64,000 bases of DNA from Megascapheus bottae (GCA_024803745.1 JANJXV010000187.1:312501-376500); one strand, 5' to 3'; positions 34,581-46,564 are shown, counted from the stretch's first letter. The notes: generated by a model not told the origin, from the letters alone. Translations and numbers: made by a program.

Positions 34581-34935
34581 TCAAAAATCAGAACAGAAAA
34601 GAACAAAACCGATTCGGCTCATTTTGGTGCTCAGAATGAGATTTCTACGTTTGGACCTTTTTCATTTTCTTCTCATATTTTATTATAATATTCCAAAGAA
34701 ACTCTCAGAAGGCAATGATTATATCATATATTTTGCATTTCCCACAGCTCTCCATATAAAACGAAGTACAAAGTAGATAATTAATGATTGTTAAAAGAAT
34801 GCATGAGTAAAGAATACATATATATATATATAAAATAAAACAGGAATTACTTGAAACATGAAAGCAAGATTATAACAACTGCTTGTTGCTCATGTTTTTA
34901 AAAACATGAAATGTCAGTAGTAAAACTATTTGCTT
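34581..34935. other. single-copy spacer with short (TA)n
   Basis: A (TA)n run lies at 34817-34832. Nothing else is recognised. Confidence 0.4.
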
Positions 34936-35078
34936 TTAGAGGGGTGGGGGCGGGGGGAGGGAAATGGGGACCAAGACATGTGAAAGGGTATTAATGAATG
35001 GGAATTAATGCACCATCTATCTGGAAAATATCATGTAACCCTTCTATTAATTACAATAAAATATATGAAAAAATATTC
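34936..35078 (+). mobile_element. L1 3' end, strongly 5'-truncated
   Basis: It starts inside the G-rich tract ('gaggggtgggggcggggg'), then 'ggaattaatgcaccatctat' and 'cttctattaattacaataaa' with a short tail. Same subfamily markers as the 22425 copy. Confidence 0.9.
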
Positions 35079-35087
35079 ATTTTTGAG

Positions 35088-35440
35088 CCAGGTTTGAGAG
35101 CTCATCTTTATAATTTTAGCTTCTTGGAAAGTGGAGATCAGGGGGTTGAGCAATTCAAGGCCATTCCAGTCAGAAGTACTCCCAACTCCATATCAGCCAG
35201 GGGCCCTGATGGCAAGCACCCGTCATCTCTGGCTGGGCGCACATGGCTTTTGCCTTCATCCTCAGTGACACATGGGAGCACAGCTAACAGGAATGTAGCC
35301 CAAACCTGTCCACCCCAGGCTAGTCCCAGCCTCAAAAATAACCAACATTGAAAGGGCTTGGAATAATATCTCAGTGGTAAAGCACCAGCCACCAAGCATG
35401 TGGCCCAGAGGTGAATTCAACACCTCCAAAATGAATGCAC
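35088..35440 (+). mobile_element. trimeric B1-B1-ID composite SINE, old
   Basis: Three units are visible. A B1-like left arm is at 35088-35200 ('gagccaggtttgagagctca'). A second B1-like unit follows ('ctctggctgggcgcacatgg', then 'aggctagtcccagcctcaaa' and 'aataaccaac'). An ID unit ends it ('gggcttggaataatatctca', 'gtggtaaagcaccagccacc'). It is inserted about 10 bp after the L1 tail at 35078. Frames at 34998-35444 on both strands run across this and are not genes. Confidence 0.65.
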
Positions 35441-37221
35441 ACACACCTTACACAAAACAATACTAGTAGCCTGCTTTTCAGTGCATTAGCTTGGGGAACG
35501 ATTGTGCCTGAGGTTATTTTCTAATTGATCAGTAAAGCTTATCCTTATCACAGTTCTATCTAGTTGATTCTTTTTGAGCTTTCTTTCAGAACTGCAAATC
35601 AGTCATTTCAGGACCAGACTAGAGGTACAGCAAAGATTATCCTGAGGCATGTAATTTGTTTTAATTTCAGTGAATCCTCAAGAAAAATTTCTGAGACACC
35701 TTCAGTACATTTTGACAACCCCTATTATTCTCAATGCCACAAATCATCAGGAAAATTCTAATATTAATATAGTGTGGAGTTATGAAATATTTGCCCAGAG
35801 AATAGTTCATATTAAAATTAATATTTAAAATGGCTTGTTTTCTACCAAATGGATTTCATTAATATCCTACTAACATACAAACATACAGGCCTTTTTCCTG
35901 TCTTAATTGTTTAGTAACTAGCATTTCTTCTAATCAAGTTAATCTTAATCCCTTTAAAGCACAACTTACAGTAATTCCACAACAAGGCAGCTAACTAGTA
36001 GGCGAGTTTTAGAAAAGATGGAAATAATGGCTCTGTGAGGGTTTTTTAAATCATTTTTCATGTATTTTAAAGCCTGCAGGATTCCAAAATTTTTATGACC
36101 TTAAAATTATCTCACTTTTTAAACATATAATATTAAACTTGAAATTGTCTATGAAAGAAGAAAAATATGTAGGAGGCTGCAAAACATAATAGTATCCCAG
36201 AATCAGAGAAAATGTGGACTGTCTGAGCTTAACAGAAAGGCCATCGCAGTGCTAAGTCTTTTCCTCTTACCTACAGAGACCATGCAGTGAATTTTAAGAG
36301 TGCAATCTGATGAAAGAGGAAAAGGAAAGATGCTTAGAGAATATAAACTACTCAGAGCATCAGAGTTTCATGGGAAAAGGTACTGTGTTTTAAAATCATA
36401 TTAATAACACATATGTTCTCTCTAGGTAACACAACATGCATAAAGCTTACTGAGTGTTGTACATCTAATAATCCATATGCATAACAATTGGCATTGTTCT
36501 TTACATGCCTCTACAAAGTGCCGCTCGGGTTCATCTTTCTCTGTAAGCTTTTTACTACCCCACACCGAGGAAAGCTGCAGGAAAAAATAATAAAATAGCA
36601 TATAGGATAGTTGTGATGGACAGCAGTACCTTCCCACAGAACTGGATGTCTGGTCGACCTCGGTGAAATAGATATTGTTACTTCAGGCCAAGGTGTTAAG
36701 TAATTTTGCTCTGTGTGTTCTGAGTACTGGGGAATCAAGTCTCAGTCCCTGATGGCATTGTAAGTTAAGGTGTAACTGATAAATCCAACAAAATCCAGCC
36801 GAAAGAATAGGCATTGTTGATCACACATTGCCTGCCAAACAGCCAACAGGCATGATCCGTGTTCTGTTATTTAGTCTGTTGAGTTTTGTGGATGAGTGGT
36901 TCAAGTGAAGTTTCCAGTGTTGTTTCTCAGTCTTGAGAAACGTGGATGGTACCATCAGTCTCTTCCTCACTCAGTAGTCAAGGGCACATCTTAGAGACAC
37001 CATTCTGGTTTCTTTGGCAACAGAACAGCATCAAAACAGGGAAGCAACCAGCAGGACAGGAAGAGCTCTTTCAAGTTCAAATCTAAAAACACCACTCCGT
37101 CATACATCTGGAAAACAGGCCAAGGAAGACACATTTGAAAGATACTCTGCCTCAATGGGAATTTTGAAAATTATGTAAAGGAATAGGACATTTCCCTTTT
37201 GTGGGAGGACAAATTAATACA
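35441..37221. other. 1.8-kb single-copy block
   Basis: AT-rich with no recognised repeat. Two overlapping minus-strand frames at 36422-36738 lack any domain. Confidence 0.4.
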
Positions 37222-37495
37222 TCATACAAAATCCACTAGCATAACAATGTTCATTACAGCACTATTCACCATAGTAAAGATATGGAACCAACCTAGATGT
37301 CCCTCAGTCGATGAGTGGATCAACAAGTTGTGGTATTTGTACACAATGGAATTCTATGCTGCTGTCAGAAAGAATGACATCGCCTCATTTGTTAGGAAAT
37401 GGAAAGACTTAGAAAAAATCCTATTAAGTGAAGTAAGCCAGACTCAAAGGAACTTAGGCTCAATGGTTTCCCTCATTCGTCATAATCAGTAGAAA
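37222..37495 (+). pseudogene. L1 ORF2 C-terminal remnant (frame open to natural stop)
   Basis: The frame 37199-37492 reads into L1 ORF2 at about 37222. It keeps the C-terminal tail with FTIVKIWNQPRCPSV, EWINKLWYLYTMEFYAAV and the final LGSMVSLIRHNQ before a stop at the same place as the 3' UTR boundary. The first residues before 37222 are flanking DNA. The open frame here shows it is younger or less damaged than the 30750 copy. EN and RT are absent. Confidence 0.92.
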
Positions 37496-37915
37496 CCTTG
37501 GGCTCTACTAGCAGACATCTGCAATAGAGCAAAATCTTGATACATAAGGCCATATAGTATGAAGCTAATTGAAAGGACCTCCAGGACATTGAAACAAAAG
37601 CCATATAACGAATGATTGTTGTCCTTAATGTACTATGTTGTCTCTCATCTCCTTTGCTGTCCCTTGGTTATCTCATATTGTTATAGTATCTCAATTTATT
37701 ATCTGATATATTGAATTTCTTTGTATTTGGTTATTTGAAATTTGATAGGGAAGGGGGGAAAACCAAGACGGGTGGGGGGTGTGGGGGGGAGGGTAATGGG
37801 TACCAAGACATGTGAAAGGGTATCAATGTATGTGAATTAATGCACCTTCTATCTGGCAAATATCATGTAACCCTTTTACTAATTACAATAAAAAATAAAT
37901 AAATAAATAAAAGAA
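37496..37915 (+). mobile_element. L1 3' UTR of the same copy
   Basis: 'gacatctgcaatagagcaaa', 'tgtactatgttgtctctcat', the G-rich tract 37748-37800, 'tgaattaatgcaccttctat', 'cccttttactaattacaata', and an A tail that has turned into an (AAAT)n microsatellite at about 37890-37912. It is the reference for the youngest-looking 3' UTR type (with 49247, 49650 and 57617). Confidence 0.94.
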
Positions 37916-38157
37916 AAAGCATGTGCACTGTTTTGCTTGCAGGCATAGAAATTACATTATTCACAAATATTTTCTACATAGTAGGTAGGGTAGCTACACT
38001 GGACATGAAAGGGCGGGACAATTAATATGGATGAAACAGTCCTGTTTCATTAACTTTCTACCTTATTGTTCATTTATTTCTTCAAATTTTGGGTTTGTCT
38101 GAGAGATGAGAGATTCTCTTCTCTCTTTGATTATATCAGAATAAAAATAGATATTGG
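37916..38157. other. single-copy spacer
   Basis: Nothing recognised. Confidence 0.35.
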
Positions 38158-38450
38158 TCTGGAGGTTTGGCTCAAATACTAGAGCACCAGATGTGCAAGC
38201 AAGCTCAGCAAATATGAAGACATAAGTTCAAACCAAGTATTTTCTAAAATCATCATCATCATCAATAAAAATAATAAATAGCATAAGCTGGGGACAAGGC
38301 AGAAAAGTTCATGAAATGTTAATTTCTAATTAATCAGCAAAAAGAAAAAATTCAGAAGTGGAGATGTGCCTCAAGTGGTAGAGCATGAAATAGTTGAAAT
38401 AGCCAAGTGAGAGCTCAGGGTCCTGAGTTCATGTCCCAGTGGTGCTTCTC
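38158..38450 (+). mobile_element. two old ID-bearing SINE fragments
   Basis: 38158-38245 resembles an ID unit ('gtctggaggtttggctcaaa', 'cataagttcaaaccaagtat') ending in an ATC/AAT-rich tail. 38300-38450 resembles the 3' two thirds of a B1-ID ('gcagaaaagttcatgaaatg', 'ttctaattaatcagcaaaaa', 'cctcaagtggtagagcatga'). They may be one element split by the microsatellite or two adjacent insertions. Confidence 0.6.
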
Positions 38451-39369
38451 TTAATCAAATATGAATGCACACATACTGAAAATGTACATGGTATACACTG
38501 CCAAATACACAGCTCACTCCCTCCAGCAGCTCCTAAAACCTGTTATTAGGTTGCAGGTTTGAAGTTTAGCAACTTCACATCTCTTAGGCACCTTATTTCA
38601 ACGAGGATTGAACAGAGGGACCAGGAAAAGACTTAATTAACTAGGGCAGTATTTCTCGAGATATTTGTTGTTGACATTGCAAAAGGGACAACATATTATA
38701 TTTGATTTCCCATTTTCAAAGCAGAAGGAAAGGCAATCCACAACATAGGAAACATTTCACTTTCCTTCCTATTTTAATCAATCTTCAAAGAAAGACTGGG
38801 GTGGGAACACTTAAATCATAACTCTGCGGTTATTGAAAACCCCAAGAATGATGAACTTCATGCATATGATGTTGAAATAACACACAATGAATTGTAGGCA
38901 CTCTGAACGGCAGTGAAATTTACAACTCCTTTCCTCTGTTCCAAAATAAAAAAAGAATTTCTATCTTCCCAGCAAGTGGTCTCCAAAATAAATGCTGTTC
39001 TCACACCCATGAGCAAAGAAATAACTTGGGGCAAGAAAGCACAGTGTGTTTTCATTTACAAATTATATACATCACATCACTTTACTAACATGCTGCCAAA
39101 TATAAAAATTGAAATATAAACTGTATGAGATATAAAATGCAGTATTTTTCCCCACATTGCCTGACATACTGTTCCACATAACTCAAATACTGACTATGAT
39201 GATGTCTCGTGCATAACTATAAATATCTACCTCCCTAAATATCCCTTCCACACAGCTCAAAACAAAAAACTTGAAGACAACTCTTGTTGCTGGCATGCCT
39301 CTTTTAGAGAGCCTAAAAGGACAGAAATAAGTTGAGACCATAAATGATGCTCTCAATTTGGGTAGGTAC
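38451..39369. other. single-copy spacer
   Basis: No gene or repeat recognised. Frames at 38858-39055 and 38913-39119 lie on opposite strands over the same DNA. Confidence 0.4.
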
Positions 39370-39535
39370 GATACTAACTGAGTGCTTTCCAGGTGTGAGG
39401 CATTGTAATGTCTTGTGTTTAATTTTCCCCAAAACTCCATGTGGTAGATCATCTTCCCAGTTAACAGCTAAAGAAACTGAGGACTAATGTACCTTAGAAT
39501 TGGCTAGTTAGAAAACAGTAGCAAACTGTGTAAGA
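39370..39535 (-). mobile_element. MIR SINE
   Basis: Reversed MIR landmarks occur in order: 'actgagtgctttccaggtgt', 'tttaattttccccaaaactc', 'catgtggtagatcatcttcc' and 'cagctaaagaaactgaggac'. Typical old divergence. Confidence 0.78.
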
Positions 39536-39794
39536 ATCCTTTCTTGACTGAATTTATTCTGGGTCCATGGCCCGCCAGAGAGAAGCTTTGGATTCCCAAG
39601 GGGATCCTTAGCAACATGGGAAGGAGGGGGAAATTTGGGTTGTCTGGAGGCACAGGGAGATGTCAGGGTTCCTCTCATCTTTTGGTAGAAGCGAGGGATG
39701 CTAATATTCTGACGTGGACAGGACAGTCCAAGAACATACCCACAGTGCTGTGGAGGGAGAATCAAGAGGTATCAGAGATGAATGACGAACCAGA

Positions 39795-40110
39795 TATGTT
39801 CATCACAGTGCAATTTGTAATAGCTGAGTAGTCCAAGACTCAATAAATTACAGTGTATCTATTTATCAGAGCTCTGTGGCTACTAGCATGACGTTTTTTC
39901 AAAAGAATAACCATATGAAAAAAATTCACACTTCCTATTTACATGTGCAAAAGCAATATTCGCCAAAACATTCATATTCACAAGTCCTAAAAGTAATCTG
40001 GTTAGCAGGGTTGTTGTGTTAGAAAAGTATTTATATGTTTATGTATGCACATGGGAAATACTTTGAAAGACATCAGCCAAAGTATTAATTACTATTTGTT
40101 GCTGAAGTAT
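39795..40110 (+). mobile_element. ancient L1M 3' region
   Basis: 'tgttcatcacagtgcaattt', 'gtaatagctga', 'agtgtatctatttatcagag' and 'catgggaaatactttgaaag' then 'acatcagccaaagtattaat' follow the L1M ORF2 tail and 3' UTR order. No open frame. Confidence 0.6.
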
Positions 40111-40631
40111 AGTAGAGAGTCCATATAAAATATTTTATGACAGAATCATTATAAATAGCCACACATACCACTGTAAGAAGGAAACACTCATAAGTAATAT
40201 AATCTATTATCTCAAAGTCCTTATGAATTCCGTAAGCCAAAGATTTGATACCCATCTTTTCAGAATGTGTCACTGGCAGCATTTTATTTCATTTTATTTT
40301 CTGACATCAAGTTCTTTAATAATAGAAAAGAAAAGCACCAGGTGTTTCTCACCAGGTGCCTTTGCAATGGCAGCAGAGTTCACTGGTATATTTTTTTCAG
40401 AGCCAAAATAGCACCTACTATTCACATGCCCTATCTTTAAAGCCTTCATTGTTTCACTATGATTCAAAAGTGAAGTTACTCACTCCCGCCCACACAGCAA
40501 GAACAATACAATCACGACACTGAACTGAATAAATGCTTGAAACTTCATAAATACTAAGTATCTCATCTCAGAATGTCTTATGAGTAGAAATCATTATGAT
40601 GCTGTCTGCCATATAATTTATCTTTATCTTT
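40111..40631. other. single-copy spacer
   Basis: Nothing recognised. Confidence 0.35.
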
Positions 40632-40658
40632 ATCATCATCATCATCATCATCATCATC
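40632..40658. repeat. (ATC)9 microsatellite
   Basis: Nine ATC units precede a minus-strand SINE, at the position where the reversed A tail would be. It has likely grown from that tail. Confidence 0.9.
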
Positions 40659-40659
40659 G

Positions 40660-40850
40660 TTTGGGTTTTTGTTCTGGTACTGGTGATGGAACTCCATCAC
40701 CTGAGCCACACCACCAGTCCAACATTTTGCTGGTTAATTGGAAATGAAGAATTTTCTGTTTGGACTCGCTTCAAACTGATCCTCCAGGTCTCAGCATAGT
40801 GAGCAGGTAGCATTTCATATGTCAGCCACTGGTGTCTTGCTCAGAAGTCT
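40660..40850 (-). mobile_element. ancient B1/ID composite SINE
   Basis: 'ggtactggtgatggaactcc' and 'catcacctgagccacaccac' are a reversed ID unit, 'gctggttaattggaaatgaa' is the linker of the B1-ID family, and 'actgatcctccaggtctcag' is a reversed B1 core. Confidence 0.65.
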
Positions 40851-41662
40851 TACTTTATTAGAACACAGTCTAACAAATTACCCTTTATTTTACTGACCAG
40901 TACCTCATTGTGACCTGGAAAAAAAATACAACTAACATGGCAGCAAACCTTCAAAAATACCATGAGATTTATATCGGCCAAAAAAACTGCTAAGAAAAAG
41001 TTTATTCCCCAATACAGATGAAAAATTTGACCTACAGTAGCAAGAAAAACAACAAAAAAGAAAGAGCTGGACAAACACAAAATGGAGAAAGAAGATAAGA
41101 ATTGTGATTTCTTTCAAAATTGTAATCATTAAATAAAATAAAATTTGCTTATTTTCATCTTCAAGGAATCCAAATGGTTTACATTATATCTAGCATACAG
41201 ACTATTACTAAATAATAACAGTTAACAATATCACAAAGTATAAAGGTTTTCAGAAACATAAAAGTGTTAGAAGGTATTTCAGATACTTGTTTGATTCGAA
41301 TTAGAGAAGATATGTCCAATTATGACATGATATCAAAAGGAATGCTGTATAAACTAAGTAAGCAAAGATATTTGCCAGTAATATTAAAAGTAATTCCTGA
41401 ATGTTTCTCAAGTATGTGAAATACTGAGAAAATCAATGCCTAGCATGACAGTGCCACTTGTCAAAAGAGTCTGTTAATTATCTTTATCATGCTCGTGGCA
41501 AAATAGGATACTGTTGGATAAATAACATCTTCACATAATTTAAATCCATGCTATGTTTTATTAATTTAGATCCTCCGTTTACCCCAAGAGGGGGTGGAGA
41601 TGATTGGCTACATCTTCTGTTGCAAATATACACAAAGCCTTATTTGCAATGGAACAAAAACA
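40851..41662. other. single-copy spacer
   Basis: No gene or repeat recognised. The two minus-strand frames at 40850-41129 overlap in different phases and are rich in phenylalanine from A-rich template DNA. Confidence 0.4.
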
Positions 41663-41882
41663 CAAATTTAGAATTGGATTGACGAATGTCCAAAACCCAA
41701 CTCTACTACTTCAGTGCCTGTCTTTGCACAAATTATATCATACTACTGACCTACCGTGTCTCTATACATTAAAAATAAACAGTGCCAATAATCAGATCCC
41801 TCATAGGGTCCGGTAAGAAAAACAATGAGATGTTATTTGTGAAGTTCTGGCAACACAGTAGGGATTTGATTGCTGTGAATTT
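41663..41882 (+). mobile_element. MIR SINE
   Basis: 'aacccaactctactacttca', 'gtgcctgtctttgcacaaat', 'agggtccggtaagaaaaaca', 'atgagatgttatttgtgaag' and 'ttctggcaacacagtaggga' follow sense MIR from tRNA part to core to 3' LINE-like end. This is one of the most complete old SINEs here. Confidence 0.78.
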
Positions 41883-41949
41883 TTTTTATCTCCTTCCCAT
41901 TTTTACCTTTCTGTCCTTGCTTTCATACCTAGATCTTCACAAGGCAAGT

Positions 41950-42050
41950 TGATCTGGAGGGAAAACAGAAAGAAGGAAGAAATAAAGGGGGGAGAAGGGA
42001 AGGAGGAGTAGAGGGAAGGAATGGAGGGAGGGAGAGAAGAAGACAAAGAG
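41950..42050. repeat. GGAA/GAA-rich purine tract
   Basis: About 100 bp almost entirely purine on the plus strand ('agggaaggaatggagggagg', 'gagagaagaagacaaagag'). It borders the SINE at 42063. Confidence 0.85.
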
Positions 42051-42062
42051 GAATTCACCTTA

Positions 42063-42260
42063 CCAGAGGCTTACACCTGTAATCCTAGCTACTCAGGAGA
42101 TTGAGATCTGAAGATGGAGGTTGGAAGCTAGCATGGGACAGGAAAGTCTGTGAGACTCTTTAACCACCAAAATTCAGACGTGGAGCTGTGGCTCAAGGGG
42201 TAGAACTACAAGGAACAGAGCTAGGTCCCTAAGTTTAAATCCTAGTGCCAGCACCAAAAC
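42063..42260 (+). mobile_element. B1-ID composite SINE with TSD
   Basis: 'cttacacctgtaatcctagc', 'tactcaggagattgagatct' (B1 half), 'ttaaccaccaaaattcagac' (linker) and 'gtggctcaaggggtagaact' (ID half). The direct repeats AAAGAGGAATTCACCTTA (42045-42062) and AAAGAAACTCACCTTA (42261-42276) are similar and likely the target-site duplication, with small length differences. Confidence 0.85.
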
Positions 42261-42276
42261 AAAGAAACTCACCTTA

Positions 42277-43879
42277 AATTCAAAGAATGTTCTAGGGAAA
42301 AGGAACTGTAAACAGCAACAGGCTCAAATCCCCTGATTATACAGATTGTGAAACAGACCACATCAGGATCATGCTATAGAAACATGCATGCGCAGGGACC
42401 ATTTCCTCTTATCCTCCAGAAATGACTAAAACTAGAGGCCATTGGGAAAAAAAACCTTCAACTTCCAGGGCTCAAAGGGCTGATTGTTCCATGGCCACAA
42501 AGTTCCCTTTTACCCAGTTTATACAAGATGTGGTAGGTGGTAAACTAGAAGTTAAAAAATATAAGCAACATTTCTTTTCTGGACTGTCCTATGTCCTTGT
42601 GAGAATTGCTTGTTCATGCAATTCTCAGAGAACACCCCTGGACACAGCACAAGGGCTCCACCTTCAACCTCAGAATGAAGAGGAACTTTTCAAAAATGCT
42701 ATCTGAATCTTTAAAAAGCAGATCAGAAATGCAGTCTCTTCTTACAAAACGTGAACCATATAACACTTCACTTTGCAAGCTTTCATCCCAAGAATTTTAT
42801 TCTCCACTGGTGAAATCACACAGGTAAAATTTTAAAATAGGGTTTTAAAAAAACTATTGCATTTCCTTTTAAGTTCTTCATCATTCATGCTGCTGTGTCA
42901 TTTTCTTTATAGTTGCAACAGAAGCTGATGAGCTCTTGCATTCTAATTCTCCTAGAGCTTCACTCCAGTGGACTTAGGGTTTTGCAACAAAGAAAAAGGT
43001 TAATCTTTGCTCAGTAGATCTATTCATAAATTATTCTTTATATTCCAATAAATACTTGGCAGTTTGGGGAAGAGAAACTTCAATCATGACAAAAGAAAAT
43101 AAAATTCAGTGCTATTCAGAGCCATTACTTAGACTTTGAAGATTAGTTTTTACCAATCACATTGGTGAGTGATATAGTTTATATTAAAAACCACATAAAA
43201 TATTCTCTTAATTCACAGAGTAAAACTCCCAAATATAGGTTAACTCCTAAAGAAGGTGATATCGTGACATCACAGAATGGAAGGCCATCTTTCTTCTATC
43301 ATCTACTTATAGATGTTGGTATGTGCACCCTGTTTTTTCTTTCTGGCTCTACCACATTCTCAGATGTCTAAGTCTTGATAAAAAGTAGTCACAGATACTC
43401 AAAGGAAAGGGACTATCTAGCTAAGGAAAGCTAGAAAAAATTATATCCAGAGCTCTTACCTTTCCTTTATTCTGATTACAAACCTGAACTCAGAAATGTA
43501 AGTTTGGTGAGTCCCAAAAATGTTGGAAAGGGTTGATTACCCCCATCGGAGCAAGGATTAAAAGCAAGTCCTATTTTCGTTGTATTTTTTTATTCAGCAC
43601 CCAAACTTTTCAATGTGTCTTGCTCATTTATAATCTCCTATATTTGAAATTTAAAGAGCAGTTGTTAAAAGCTTAGTTCCATGGTAGGTGTTCTTAAAAT
43701 GTATTCTATCCTCTATAATGATGTGGTGGCTTAGTTATTCTATTATGGCGTGTTTATCATTGAGAAAACAGAGTGTAAAGAAATTAAATAAGCCCAGAGT
43801 TGAGTCAGTGGACCAGAAAACCTGAACTCTCAATCCCTCTGCTGTATACCACAACCCTCCCTATAATCCATATGCAAAT
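42277..43879. other. 1.6-kb single-copy block
   Basis: No gene or repeat recognised. Plus-strand frames at 42422-42706 and 42606-42827 overlap in different phases and have no domain. Confidence 0.4.
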
Positions 43880-44170
43880 GAGTACCCAATTCAATTCAAC
43901 AAATGTTTCAGAGCAATTTATATTTAGCAAGACATTGTACTTTATGAGAATGAAGCATAGAAATATTAGAGGACTTGCCTGAAATCTCAGAACACTTTCG
44001 CAAATGTCCATACTAGAACTCAAGTACTAAACATTGGGCCTGAAGAGCAAGCAACAAGACAAGTTGAAAGAGAACAAGCTCTGGAAATGAGACACATTGG
44101 TCCTCAGAATCCAGGCCCATCACATCCAATGTATGACATAGGTCTAAAGTGAACCTTACTTATTTTACAT
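43880..44170. mobile_element. possible L2/MIR relics
   Basis: 'attcaattcaacaaatgttt' (43889 on) recalls a reversed L2 end. 'agaacaagctctggaaatga' with 'gacacattggtcctcagaat' (44070 on) recalls a sense MIR. Both are so diverged that only alignment could decide. Confidence 0.35.
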
Positions 44171-44291
44171 CCCCACCAATTAACTAAATTAAATATTAGG
44201 TACTGCTCTGCAATTTTATAGAACTTTTTACTTTGTTTAACACATTCTAGTCTTCTTTGCTGCAAATGAAGTAGATACTCCTCTTAAAAAC

Positions 44292-44420
44292 AATGTGAAC
44301 ACAGTAGTGGTTCTTGCCTGTAAAACAAGGTTTTGAAAGGTGAGACGGGAGGATCATGAATTCAAGGGTCACCCTGGAATACATTTTGAAATCCTCTCTA
44401 AAAACCACAAAGGAAAGAAA
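44292..44420 (+). mobile_element. old B1-type 7SL-derived monomer
   Basis: 'cagtagtggttcttgcctgt', 'gtgagacgggaggatcatga', 'attcaagggtcaccctggaa' and 'atcctctctaaaaaccacaa' match a B1/proto-B1 body with an A-rich tail. Confidence 0.7.
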
Positions 44421-44934
44421 AAGAAAATATGGTTTCAGAAATATAAAAGCCACATATAGTTTTTCAGATAAAATAAAGGACTCTCAACTAAATTGGAATT
44501 TCAGAACCAAATTTTCAGTTCAAGGATGTCTTGAATATTGCATGTTTATCTAAAATTAAAATTTTACTGGGCAGTTCATATATGTTTGCTAAATATGGCA
44601 ACCTAAAAATGGCTGTGCTTGAAATAACTAAGAATTTCTTGGAATATCATTCAAAACAGAACAAAAATTTCTTCCTCCTAGAAATTAAAATATCTTAAGA
44701 TGTCAATAACAAAAAAAAACCCATAAGGAAAAGAAAGGAAGGACTTTGAAACTAATTTCCCTTGGGATACATAGCCACTGTAATTATCAGAAGCATTTGG
44801 AAATGACCCATATATTGCTTAGAAATTTTGATCAATAATACTTCTAATCTTTTGCCCATTCTCCTCAAGATTTAATTTTTGGAATCCTATTTATTCAAAA
44901 GATGTTAGACATTGTCATTTTATTGGTTTATTTT
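44421..44934. other. single-copy spacer
   Basis: Nothing recognised. Confidence 0.35.
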
Positions 44935-45530
44935 CACCTGTGAACTTTGACCCATAATGGAGACTTTTGTTTTGTATGGTCTGCTCTCCTCCCTTGGCCT
45001 ACAAAGGAGACCCTTTGGACTGGACATGGAGATCAGAACAGATGCTCCAGTGCACAATATCCAGACTCGGAGCACAGATTTATTTCCTCCAAGTCAGTTT
45101 TGCTCAGTGAAGTTTCCCCAGACTCTCAACCACTGCCAAGGTTAATGTAGGCCCTGACTCTGCCTGCTGATTCATATTAATTAAGACAATCAATGATCTT
45201 GTTTCATACAGTGTCTGTTTTTAATATAACCTATTTGATGAGGCTGTATTAATTTAGGAGAAATATGCACTGGCATTCTGGCATGCACTTTTCCTAATTA
45301 TCTCACAGCTCTCATTCCGCAGTGAAATTAGACTGTGGTTATCACGGTTAATGGAAGCCCATAGCTCTTAGCTAAGTGATCTCCTCCAGTGGAAAGTCAT
45401 CGTTTCTTGCTCCTGGCTACATAAACATGATTGTGCTATCTAAGCAATCCCCTGTGGCTGTGGATGTGAATGTTTTAACAAAATATTCTGCTTTAGAGCT
45501 ACAGGGTGGCACCTCATTTCTATAAGTAGG
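44935..45530. promoter_or_regulatory. candidate conserved non-coding enhancer
   Basis: About 600 bp without repeats or low complexity and with even composition. Motif-like sites are dense: 'tgaactttgaccca' (nuclear-receptor-like), 'aatggagacttttgtttt', 'catattaattaagacaatca' and 'tgatctt' (homeodomain/SOX-like), 'tgtggttatcacggtta' (RUNX-like TGTGGTT). Two short plus-strand frames (44947-45150) overlap in different phases, so coding is unlikely. The call is by eye. Conservation has not been tested. Confidence 0.4.
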
Positions 45531-46564
45531 AGGATAACAAGATTGGAATGGGAGGACTGTGAAAGGAAAAGTTACCCAATAACAGAAGTGAGACAAGGAG
45601 AAGCAGTTTTCAAGGGTGTGCAGGAAATAGGAAGCCTGACCTGGTAGTTATGTGTTCAGGTTCAAAAGAAATCCTTTATATGTTCCCTTATGCTTCTCTT
45701 GAGTTCTACATCACCTATCTCGCACTGCCCATTTTTCTTTTAAGAACTCAGTAGAATCTTGGTCCAAATGAGGACTTACTCTTCTGTGTGCCTGTCCACT
45801 CTTTTCAATCATTCACTTACTAAGTGCCTACATCCCTCACTAGAAAGAAACCAGTCACTTCCTGCATGAAACATGAATCCATGAGGCAGGCAGCTCCACA
45901 AGTTAATTTAAGTCAATCATTACAAATTGTAAATACACTAAGAATTTTTAATGGATTGATTTGATACAAAATGATCTGGCAAAACAATTTTTGAAAGAGG
46001 GACAACATCTGGGCTGAAACTGTTGTGATTACAAACATTCAGTTATCGGGAGAACCAAGAAAAGAAAATGAGCCCGTGAAGGAATAGTACTTATGAAATC
46101 CTGAAGCAGGACCCTTTCTTATTCTAGAAACCAAGCCAAGGCTAGAGTATGAGGAGTCATGCAGAGAATACAAGAGAGACTGATTATAAGCTTCCACCAA
46201 AGGGGCCTTTTGCCTTCCCATGTTCCTTCTACCAGTGGACCCTGAAAAGGGGTTGACAGCACATCATTCCCCTGGCCTACTGGGCAAATATGTAACTTAA
46301 AAGGAAGTAATGACACAGTGCTCATCTTGTATTACTGACTATGCCAGTGAGGATGCCTGGATCAAATAGAAATGTTAGAAAGTTGAGCCAACTGTAGTTG
46401 CATTTATTTAAATGGACTATGAATTCCAGTTTTATCTGTGAAAACAGGAAGCCAGTCCATTTCTGAAAGACTAGTTATTTACAGTAGGCAGTGTTTGGTA
46501 AGCTATTTTCACCAACAAGACACTGCTTATATATTTCCACTTCTTTAAGGCTTACATTCAGAGT
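45531..46564. other. single-copy block
   Basis: No gene or repeat recognised. Overlapping minus-strand frames at 46039-46325 have no domain. Confidence 0.4.

Noticed and set aside
39508..39831. Overlapping 85- and 95-codon frames on opposite strands
   Set aside because: Mutual shadows in single-copy DNA running into an L1M fragment. No domain.
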